Positions 34,566 through 43,612 of a stretch of DNA of 64,000 bases are shown piece after piece. Source of the stretch: Fasciola hepatica. Its lineage: Eukaryota; Platyhelminthes; Trematoda; Plagiorchiida; Fasciolidae. How positions within the stretch are numbered: position 1 is the first letter of the stretch; every line of letters begins with the position of its first letter. The position numbers were made by a program, and so were the translations under genes. The stretch covers positions 62,001 to 126,000 of the forward strand of contig CANUEZ040000161.1 of assembly GCA_948099385.1 (NCBI GenBank). The letters run 5' to 3'. The notes under the pieces were generated by a model, which worked only from the letters and a program-made list of their open reading frames with translations, was not told the DNA's origin and did no database searches.

Positions 34566-34832
34566 TCAATTATTCTTCCACTGGTTTTTCCGACTGAGTT
34601 GCCAGCTCAAATCAACCCCCAACCTGGAGGACCAGGAGACTGGACTTCGTCTGATCTCTACCCATTGACCTGTCAGGTATGATTGCATCTCCGGCGTAAG
34701 GAAGCCATCCTGTATAGCTCTTTGGGTCATAGAGGCGCGCAAGCCATCACACCACGTCAAGGTGCAGTCTCGTCGTGATGGGGTGCAGTCTCGTCGTGAT
34801 GGGGTGCAGTCTCGTCGTGATGGGGACCTCAC
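34566..34832 (-). CDS. Small upstream ORF of the intact RTE
   Basis: 88 codons starting MRSPSRRDCTPSRRDCTPS: a seven-residue unit, RRDCTPS, is repeated because of three 21-bp tandem repeats, then LTWCDGLRASMTQRAIQDGF and LTPEMQSYLTGQWVEIRRSP. It ends about 100 bp before the main ORF. The same peptide core is found at the 5' end of other RTE copies in the window with mostly conservative differences, which suggests a translated ORF rather than a UTR. No known domain was recognised. An alternative is a conserved 5' UTR regulatory or promoter element that happens to stay open. Confidence 0.55.
   Translation of the reverse strand: MRSPSRRDCTPSRRDCTPSRRDCTLTWCDGLRASMTQRAIQDGFLTPEMQSYLTGQWVEIRRSPVSWSSRLGVDLSWQLSRKNQWKNN
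34762..34826 (-). repeat. Three 21-bp tandem repeats at the RTE 5' end
   Basis: On the plus strand the unit GTGCAGTCTCGTCGTGATGGG occurs three times head-to-tail. The period is a multiple of three and keeps the small ORF open. Other RTE copies have a single unit at the same place (28205, 43620, 50750). Confidence 0.9.
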
Positions 34833-35850
34833 GATCCACTACACAGCTGGCTGGAAACTGTCGGATATTTCTCAGTGGCTTGTGTTCGAACTCCTAAGAA
34901 ACTCCCCCTTTGATTTTTCACTTTTGTTTATCTGCTTCATGTTTTAGCATGACACCACGTCTCTGTACATTGTACCGGGTTATAGTTACGAATCCGGACA
35001 GAATATCGCTTGACTAGCAATATGCAAATTCCCTACTTTCGCGCTACATCCGTTAATCGATCCCAGGATAGACCGCACAAGCAAGAAAGAACACAGAAGA
35101 CGAGACCTTCAGCTCAGTCGTATGTTCAATGCTAGACCAAAGACGATTGTGCATTGCTACTCAAGTGCTTATATACAATTTTATGTTACCTTGAAGAATA
35201 GAACAACACAGCGCGCTCCGGCGAATGTATATTGTACAGCTTTGCATAACGTACGACCGCGCGCCATTCAAATTCAAAGTTGATATCGAATATCTCCAAA
35301 AGGACGCAAGGTAGGTAAAACTGACGGCAGATTCTAGTCCCTTGGCGTCGATTCGTGCTCAAAGGTATTTACCCCACAGCTACCGGTAGAAAAATATGTA
35401 TCAATCAACTCGTTTGTTCGACGTGTCAAGTTTGATATATCACGTCACCCGGGCAAAAGCGAAACCAAAATGTTGAGAAAAAAGCAGATGAGGAACACAC
35501 CAAAACATGCAGAACCAGCTGTCCCATTCGTACACTCATTCACCCACGTTTGACAGAAAGTCCTACTCCAAATCATAATGTCACAATGAACGTTTTTTCA
35601 ACTCAATGTACGGCTTGACTTCTCTAATATATACATGTATACTACTTACTATCAATGTAAGCGCTTTCACATGCAATGGTATGGTAACGGTTGGTGATCG
35701 GTCAAATTTGTTCGCAATCCGTTGACCCCGCGCTCATCTCTCTAGTAAATGATAATCCTGAGTAGAGATGAGACATTCTTTCCATTTTTATTTTATTCGT
35801 TTGTGATGGTCCTTTTTCCTCAATCTCATCGTGTCACCGTCTTCGAACAG
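34831..35850. other. NEURL2 intron 2, 3' part
   Basis: No element or coding sequence was recognised. It is A/T-rich towards 35750 and ends at the exon 3 acceptor. Confidence 0.4.
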
Positions 35851-36048
35851 GAAGAAGTTATCTTGCATGAAGAGCATCTATCTCCCATATCAACGCAATC
35901 ATTTCGACCACCATGTTCGCATGTGGCTGAATCGGTCATCGATTGTGAGGTCACACGGGGCCCGATGGTCACATACTTCCCTAAAATGCGTGCCGTGCTG
36001 GATGTTTACGGCCAGACGAAAGCCGTTCAGTTGGTTCCATTGCATCAG
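35851..36048 (+). CDS. NEURL2: Neuralized-like protein 2, coding exon 3
   Basis: 66 codons, phase 0 on both sides, between the acceptor CTTCGAACAG and the donor CATCAG|GTATGT. The end reads RAVLDVYGQTKAVQLVPLHQ, which matches the last NHR strands of vertebrate NEURL2 (VVDVFASTKSVRLVQLEYG-like). The first 45 residues (EEVILHEEHLSPIS and onwards) are not conserved, so the exact acceptor is an inference from phase and from the polypyrimidine stretch CTTTTTCCTC upstream. The exon is separated from exon 2 by 13.5 kb of retrotransposons. Confidence 0.75.
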
Positions 36049-36239
36049 GTATGTATCACAGCGCTCCAAACATGAGTATTACCAGCCATCGGGCGAGGTT
36101 TTTTGCGCCTCTGGCACTTTTCAGGAACTTAATGCAAGTGATTAGCAAAGATCACGCTGCATCGTTCTCTTAATTGCTATTGTCTCTACTCTCACTCATC
36201 TTCAATTCAATTGACATGTCATTAGTGATCCTTTATTAG

Positions 36240-36430
36240 CCTCTGGCGACCACCATCGGAATCATCGTTGTCATGCGAATCATTATTAATAACATCAAGA
36301 TCATCATCGGAATTCTTCTTATTATTATCCATGTTTTTGTTTTTCATTATTTCATTATTTCTATCATCGTCATCGGAGTCATTTTTATCATCATCATTCG
36401 AATCATCTTCGTCATTATCGGAATCATGAT
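36240..36430. repeat. ATC/ATT-rich degenerate microsatellite, left part
   Basis: Irregular runs of ATC, ATT and CGGAATC triplets. The same composition continues at 36840-36955 and resumes at 40308-40345 on the other side of RTE dead copy 4. Confidence 0.85.
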
Positions 36431-36839
36431 CTGTTAGGATGTTAAAAAGGAAAAAAAAGATTTTTTAAGCAAGCCATTTATCAACTCGAGCGTGTCAGGC
36501 CGGATTGGATAATCGATAGTCATTAAGGTATCGGACCACTCATGACGTAACCCTTTTTGCTGGTCGAGCATTGATCTACGGTCCGACGCAAATTGGGTCA
36601 ATGGATCAGTAGTCAATCCGGCAAAATTTTTTATCAAACTAGTCGGCCCAACAGGGCTTGAACCTAACTGGACGCCCGAGTTCGGGGATGTTCAACTTTC
36701 GCTTTATATACAGCATAGTAAACCTATGAGACAATTTTGGCGAATTGCGTTTACGCCTTCTGGTTTTTCGAAGCGGGATGGAGTGATCGGAGTCGCAAGC
36801 TGAGATTGAGTGCGTAGGTTTACCGAGAGTCATAACGTA

Positions 36840-36955
36840 ATATGATCATCATCCGAATCATTATTATTGTTACCATTATCATAGGAATCACTATCATCAT
36901 AATCATCGGAATCAATATTGATATTATTATTATCAATATCATCATTCATCGTACA
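36840..36955. repeat. ATC/ATT-rich degenerate microsatellite next to an RTE 3' end
   Basis: Runs of ATCATC, ATTATT and GGAATC directly abut the RTE 3' UTR (GTACAGCGTTAAACAG). It is either the insertion target, or a target extended by the element's GAT-repeat tail. Confidence 0.8.
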
Positions 36956-39900
36956 GCGTTAAACAGAGGGGCATGCCCCCTGACCGCTGCACATGAAAAT
37001 AATAAGAATGAATATACAAGATGAACAGAGAGTGCACACAAGCGGATGGGAAAAGGAAAGATTACTAGTAATCAACACACGCAATACTCCGTCTAACTGT
37101 ACAAACGCATATCAATTAATCATTCTGATTTGACAGAAAGTGACAACACGATTGCAACTGTTCACGGTTCGCTGCCATATCCTTCAGTGTCTCCAACCAA
37201 CTGGTTGACGGATCTTTCGGACCCCAACCACGAAGACGTGAAGCGCCTACTTTTCCTAAGTTCGCTGTACATTTTCTCATTCCTCGTTGCCAAATCATCT
37301 GTTGACTTCCACGTAGTTTCTTCCACTCCTGAAGAGGACAGGAAAATAGGGCACGGTACGGTAGGCGTGTGTTTGTCATACGTAACACGTGCCCTAACCA
37401 ACGAAGCCTACTAAGCTGAATACGTTGTGATAGAGAACTCCCTGAAGTGATACCCAATACTCGATTTCTGACCTGAGTATTGCTTACTCGGTCATTCCAT
37501 CCAATCTTAGCGATATTACGCAAGCATCGATGGTCGAAAACCTGAAGACGACGAATATTTTCTAAACGCAGACCCCAAGTCTAGCTACTACACAACAAAA
37601 CTGAACGCACCGCGGCACAGTACACACGACCTTCCAACTTCAGTGAAACATCCGGTCGCCGCCAGTCCAGTGTACGCTGCTCGAACCTTGGATATACGTG
37701 TTCACCTCTACTACCTTGCTCCCATCCGTCATCACGCTGCTGCTGAGGTAACTAGAGCAGTCAACAATTGTTAGCTCCCCCCATCGAGTATCAAGCTCGG
37801 AACCGTTGACGTCCAGTCTTGCAACATCATTTTACACTCTAGAAGTGTAAAGCGCATGTCAAAGGAGCTGCAGCTCTCGAATGTCTGTCTAGTGCACGTT
37901 GCTCATGTTTCGTGCATTCGAACATGCAGACAACGTCGTCTGCGTAATCTAGGTCACACATCTTCTCACTATATTTGTAGTTCGACACTCACATCCTGAA
38001 GTTTTCGCAAGGCATTCTGGATTAATTCGTGCAAAACGAAGGTGAACGAAAACGAAGAAATCAGACATCCATGTCGAACACCGCTCGTTGTCTCGAATGG
38101 AGTAGATATTCCAGCTTAAAGTCTTAGGCGGGAAGTATGAGAGTACAATAACTTCAGCAGATTCACGAACTTCTGTGGCACGTCTTTTCGGTGAAGAGCA
38201 TTGAATAGCGCCGTCCGGTCAACTGAATCGAAGGTACCTTTCGAGTCGAGGAAGACCATTTTCTTTTTCGGCCGACGATGTGCGTGATGCGCGAAGAGTA
38301 ACAATCTGGTCGATGCCTCTGCGACCTGGGCGTAATCCAGCCTGTTGTTTGCGGGCGTTCTTCTAACGAGCCGGTGTCAGACGGCACATCCAAATCAAGG
38401 CTAACACCTTGGTGACTATCAAAACCAAACTCCGACAATTATTGTTTATTCCTTTCTTGGAGATGGATACAATCAATGACTCGCTTCAGATTGACATTAT
38501 GCGCCCCTCGTTCCAAACGACACGGATCAAGGTGATAACCGGTTTTATCTACGCACTACCACCTATTTCGGAAAGAACTTGAAGGAGTCTGTCAGGGCCA
38601 GCCGCATTCCTCCGATTTAGTAGTCTAGTACTCCACTCTACTTCCGACGAGGGCTCAACTGATACTTTCTGAGAATAGCAGTTGCCGATGTCGGGGTAAC
38701 TACATTAGCGTGCTACCAGCTAAACTGCTCCTTAAAATATTCGGTCCAACGGCCCAGTCTTTGCCCTTTGCCATGAATCGGCTCTCCGTTTCTATCGCAT
38801 ATCGTTTCACTGACAGGGGTTCGCCGTCCACCACTGTCGCTACCTTGACTCCCCAATTTTCACTATCCTTCCCAAGGTGTTTTGTAACTTCCTTCGTAGA
38901 TGTCTTCGTATTTTATTTACCTCCTTACAGTTTGACAGCTGACGTTTTTGCTCTATTAGCCTGATCGACTCTTGCGAAATCCAGTGTCTTTGATGGACAA
39001 CGGATCTGGGACCAAAAGCCAAACTTGTTGCTGCGTACATTTCCTGTTGAATATAGGCCCAATGCTCATCTACATTACTGTTCGTCGTGGATCCTAGCTC
39101 ACGTACTAACTTTTGTTCATAACAGATGCGGACTTCTGGATCAGACAAACGTTGTACAGCTAACCGGGTTTGCGGTATGCGTCGATGATCATGGAGCTGG
39201 AGAGATAATCGCAATAAAACTAATGCATGGTCAGACTCAACGTACGTGGACTAGTAAGATCTACAGTTCTGAACAGAACTGCGCCACAGGTAGCTCACTG
39301 AGATATGATCAATCTGACTCAAAATACCTGTAGAGTTAGAAGGCCATATCGCCGTGCAACACGAGCTGTGTCGGGAAGTTGTACTAGACAGGAATAACCG
39401 ACTGCAGAAGCCTATCCCCGTTATGTGTGCTGAGCGGGTAAAGCACAACGCCCGTCTAAACAAGCTTTTGACGCACTAAGTTTGCCAATTTGTGCATTAA
39501 AGTCACCTGCTAGCACCTTTGCTCCTGCGAACGAGAGTGGTGAGTTCATCATGGAACTTATCCTTCTTGGAGCGTATGCTGAGATTGCGAACAAGTGGCG
39601 CTTAACACAGCTATCCTTTCGAATGCCAACTGACCCCTGGAGTCCAACTGCACATAAACGGCTATTAATCGGGATCCAGTCTAAAAAGCAGCCTCGGCCT
39701 TGTAACTCAGGACTATTCCTACACCACGTTGACCCGCAGCTCGAGCTACTTCGTCTCCTGAAGTGCGCAAGAAATACCTCAATGAGATATCAGCAGTTGG
39801 TTGAATTACACTGCTCGAATCATGGATACGCGTTTCACTTACGCAGCAGACATCAATCTTCAGAGAATCTATTGTGAGCGCTAAGCCCGCCTCCTGTCCG

Positions 39901-40308
39901 GCCTGCATGAGAGTACGCACGTTAAAGGAGCCGAGATTCAGAGGCTGACGAGGCTTGAGAAAATGTGAGTTACAAGATAGAGGATTATTTCCGACGCCAT
40001 TTGATAATGAACCGTTGCGAGTATTGAATGTGTTGTCGGTGAGAGTATTATGGGTGGATAGAGGGGGAAAACAGAAATGGTTGGGGAAATAATACAAAGG
40101 TTGAGTAAAAGAGATGAAACTCTGAGCAGTAGCCCATTCATCACTACCCACCCCGCTCGATGCAATGGGCAGCGCGGTCCTGATTATCCTACTCGACGAC
40201 CGATGCAGTATGGAATTCTTCGTAGTCGTGCAGTTCATGGGAGATGTTGGACGGGTACTGCTAGGATCCCCAGCCGCAAGGCACAACGAATAGATTCTCA
40301 ACCAAGGG
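36950..40308 (-). mobile_element. RTE retrotransposon, dead subfamily copy 4
   Basis: Matches copies 1 and 2 base for base over long runs, with the same stops and frameshifts (for example the C-terminal block at 37116-37523 and the endonuclease start at 39681-40301). A few substitutions separate the copies: at the GAAGAC-x-ACGAAT site copies 1 and 2 share A and copy 4 has G, and at the GTAACTA-x-AGCAG site copies 3 and 4 share G against A in copies 1 and 2. The 5' end stops at about 40308 inside ATC-rich DNA of NEURL2 intron 3. The 3' UTR has its own changes after GTACAGCGTTAAACAG. Confidence 0.92.
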
Positions 40309-41273
40309 TCATCGGAATGGTGATGGTGATCATCGTCGTCATATTATTCGTCCGGTTGGTCTGAATTATGATTTGTAATGTTTTTTCACCGACCTCTCCG
40401 CGGCTCATCATATGCGGAACACATGAGGAAGAAACCGATTGCGGAAATGGTGGGCCTTGTTATTTGAATCTCTCGACGAGACCAAATCATTTCCTTTGTG
40501 GACGTCCAATTCAGCCCTCAGTTCACGTGATACTAGATGCGGTAAAAATCGCAACAACCTTACGTGCAAAAGGAATTAGGAGTGCCCGGGAATATTCCCC
40601 TTGTAAGCTCAACGCGCACAAGATCCTGGTATTCATTTGATATGCTCGGTCATCTATTTCTGAAGTGTATAATAACGAGTTTTTTGCGATTTATCCGATA
40701 ATTGGCGCCCTTGTTCGCGTTGAAACACTAGGCCAGTTCCGTCACAGAACATTCAAATCTATTGGCGTTTGCAAATCCACTCTGGTCTGTTTTTCGGAAG
40801 GGTCTGGAAAATTCTCTTATTGTGAATCTTTCTATTGCTATTGTGAAAACAGTATATGCGACCAACGCATCGCACGCAAATGACGTTTACGCCAGTGCTC
40901 ACTATAAGGCGAACTGGAATATCCATTTCCTGTTTTATATGACGGTCATCATTGAGAAACAGTTGTAAACCATATTTAAAGTGACATTTTCCGAATATGA
41001 AGGAATTCCTTTTGACACAGTCACCGAAACCTTTCTGATTATCACTCAGGATAATAACTCCTGTCCTGTCAGTTAGTTTAATCTTGTTTCCATACCTAAA
41101 TCAACCTAAAGTAGAACAGTTTTATTAAAATCGTGTCATCCACGGATTCTGAGAGAGACCCCAGTTTAATCACGAAGCTCAAACTGTATGCTGAGGAAAG
41201 TTGTCAATGCATATACCTGCTAGATTACTTTGCACTGTATTGATATCCATAAATTTGTTCTACCCACGCTCAG
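40309..41273. other. NEURL2 intron 3, 3' part
   Basis: ATC-rich at the left edge (to about 40345), then no recognised element. A 90-codon open frame at 40368-40640 with several cysteines has no family match that I can support. Confidence 0.35.
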
Positions 41274-41672
41274 GAGCCTGTACCACGATTGAGTCGCCTC
41301 TCCTCATGTGCAATTCTGCGCAAACTTATGAACTTTCATGCTCAAGAAGGACTAGCTAATCGTATCAATGATCCCCAACTTATTACCGCCTTTCCGAACC
41401 ACATATCGTCCCCTGAGTCCGATACCAAGATATTTTCGAAACGTGCAAAATGTGCCCTTTTTGAGTCAAACGATCCAGTCTCATCACCCGTACTCGGCGT
41501 GAATGAAAGTTATCCAATCTGGTCCAACCAATCCACTTTCGGTCGTCTTGCCAACAGTCAGCGATGCAGAGAACTAATCACGACTGTCAGCCAGCTTCCA
41601 CTGCCTCCTTCCGTGCGTCAAGACCTGCAGCGGGACGTTTACGCCATTGTCTGGCGTGAGTTGGTTGAGTAG
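41274..41672 (+). CDS. NEURL2: Neuralized-like protein 2, last coding exon with split SOCS box
   Basis: Starts after the acceptor ACGCTCAG in phase 0 and runs 132 codons to TAG. EPVPRLSRLSSCAILRKLM corresponds to the BC box (Elongin C binding) of vertebrate NEURL2 (SLQTLCRLVIQ-like). Close to the C-terminus, QLPLPPSVRQDLQRDV carries the LP-phi-P Cul5-box motif. In vertebrates these two parts are almost contiguous; here about 85 residues of low-complexity-like sequence lie between them. The exon ends the gene; no clear AATAAA was seen in the next few hundred bases. Confidence 0.82.
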   Translation, partial: EPVPRLSRLSSCAILRKLMNFHAQEGLANRINDPQLITAFPNHISSPESDTKIFSKRAKCALFESNDPVSSPVLGVNESYPIWSNQSTFGRLANSQRCRELITTVSQLPLPPSVRQDLQRDVYAIVWRELVE

Positions 41673-42688
41673 AAGAAAAATCATTTCCGTTCCTTTTATT
41701 CTTTTCTGTGCTATCCTCTGTTCTGGGCAGCTCAACTCATCCCTTTCCTCAAGGTCAATACAACGGTTTATGGCGATCAATACTGTCGACTATCCCCTTT
41801 TCATCGTCACTGTACGCTTTGAATTCTCATACCTTATTGTGCTCCACGTTCGTTCTTCCGTCCGTCCATATACAGTTTACCTTTCGAATGCACTGTCCTA
41901 ATACAAAGGGCTGCACTCACTCTTCTTTTTTGATTTGCTCTTTGTTTCAGTGCTCAAATTATTGCTAGTTTGTATGCTGTTGGTATGGGGTTGGATTAGA
42001 TAAGAATGAAACATTGTGTTCTCATGGTAAAATTGTTCGGAATTTCAGACCTCTATCTATCTACCAATCCAGTTTTCCTGTATCGGGTTTCTGTCTCAGT
42101 AAAATGCAGTAGCTGTTTCGAAGCTGACTAATTCCACGACGGCAACGAAACGAAAACAGTTTTCCTTGGGCTTTTCAAGTTGTGATTTCTGTGAATATGT
42201 TATACTAGTATTCCTCTAGTCCCAGGTCAGAGGTAGCGCTAAAATAGTAATGTCATTGACTGGTTGATGGTCCTCACGATCAGAGATCACATCGAAATTT
42301 GCATAAAAATACCTATGAAAAGGTCGAAGGGAATCATTTCGAAATGGTAATCGGCCATCGCACAAAAGTGAATAACCTCTCAGTTATCCTCATAACAAAG
42401 AGTCATTCTCTGTTTGGCTACCTTACAACCTCTGGTTCGTGATTTTTCTCATTTAATGCTTGTACCTGGAAAGGATATACCCCGTGGCCTCACTGGAACG
42501 CAGCACAGTTGAGCTCAGTTCTTTCCACCATTATCCTCGACCCTCCGTACTCTGATTTTGGTTTTCAAATCGCAGCATTATCGAGAAGAGAGCGGAATGA
42601 ATGGAAACTATATATGAAAAAGTAATGAGTCAAAATCACAGGGACGTGTGAAGCCCGGAAGTACCTACGTCATACTGAGGACCATATC
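41673..42688. other. Region downstream of NEURL2
   Basis: 3' UTR and intergenic DNA, with no recognised element before the RTE-2 5' end. Confidence 0.4.
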
Positions 42689-43612
42689 TGGTTCTAACCA
42701 CTATGCTCCTGGAGAGAATTAGTTTTCCGGTCAAAAGACCTCCACTAGATGGACGTAGGAGTGGAGTACCTGAGGTTTCTCTCGACGGTGGGAGAAGTCA
42801 TCATACTTTATTGGGCAGGTATCGCCCACCTGAGCTGGGCAGCCCCCGTCCCAAAAGAAGTTTCCCCGTCCACGTTCCGCCTGCTCCATTGGGTGTATGG
42901 GGCTAAGGGCTGAATTCGAAAAGCGGATCGATAACAGAGCACCATCGACGACAAGACAGGACGTATGCAACAATCAGGTCTCACGTAACAGACCAGAAGA
43001 AGTTCCTTTACGGGTGCTTCGGTTACGTTCCCGTGCTGTGTTAACACCCCACTGCCTTGTGGGTGAGACGTTAGGGTTCCCAAAGAAAAACCCCTTTCTG
43101 CGGTGTGGGCAGCCGCGAAGTATGATTTGCCCGAAAACCTCCAGTATCTTCCCCGTAGTGAGCCTCAATAATTTATCCTCTCTTAACTTAAAATCAATAC
43201 AAAACGCCAGGGGTGATTGGAACTCTGAAGAAAACAGTAATTCAGGAGTTGGGTATAAATCAAATGCACTTCCTAAGCCTAAGTGTTCACTTCGCTTGGC
43301 TGCCTTTAACGTCCACACACTATGTCAGATAGGACAACAGGCTGCCCTCGCTAAAACACTTGATCTGTTTAAAATAGATGTATGCTGTGTCTACGAAACA
43401 CGCATACAAGACCCCACTTCAGTGATAACTCTGCGCACCCCGGAAACAACCTCAGTCTCTCGTTTCACTCCGTGTGTCGGGTGATTCGGCTTCTAGTGCT
43501 CGTGGTCAGACCGACCTTGAAATTGTCTTAAGAACGAGGGCTGAGCGGGCACTATCAGAATGGATTCTAGTCTGCAGTCGTTTGTGTGTAGTTCGGTCGA
43601 ACGGTTCTGTTC
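42689..43612 (+). mobile_element. RTE-2 5' region and endonuclease start (D2)
   Basis: Starts at ATCTGGTTCTAACCACTATG and runs through a 195-codon open frame (42897-43484) containing CSLRLAAFNVHTLCQIGQQA and DVCCVYETRIQDPTSVITL. It is essentially identical to D1 (27570-26640) in the opposite orientation. It breaks off at 43612, where the 5' end of unit A begins. It is 3'-incomplete because another element interrupts it or because of a deletion. Confidence 0.85.

Larger units (their letters stand above)
30932..34830 (-). mobile_element. Full-length RTE retrotransposon with an intact main ORF
   Basis: In minus-strand order: 21-bp tandem repeats at the 5' end (34762-34826), a small ORF (34832-34566), the 1109-codon ORF (34463-31134), a 3' UTR of about 185 bp and a (GAT)n tail that appears as (ATC)n at 30932-30948. 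This is the standard compact RTE layout: no LTRs, no RNase H, microsatellite 3' tail. The insertion lies in NEURL2 intron 2, opposite to the gene, next to an older RTE-3 copy. Target-site duplications could not be identified because the 3' end is simple sequence. Confidence 0.9.

Noticed and set aside
36460..36830. tRNA-like stretch GGCCCAACAGGGCTTGAACC
   Set aside because: It lacks a box-B consensus and the second half of a cloverleaf; no other copy in the window.
40368..40640. Cysteine-containing 90-codon frame resembling an EGF-like segment (CGNGGPC)
   Set aside because: Only one short motif, no regular cysteine spacing, and no splice sites that fit NEURL2; treated as chance.
42897..43484. 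195-codon ORF as a host gene (also at 26754-27341)
   Set aside because: It contains the RTE endonuclease start and lies in RTE-2 5' sequence; it is a transposon fragment.
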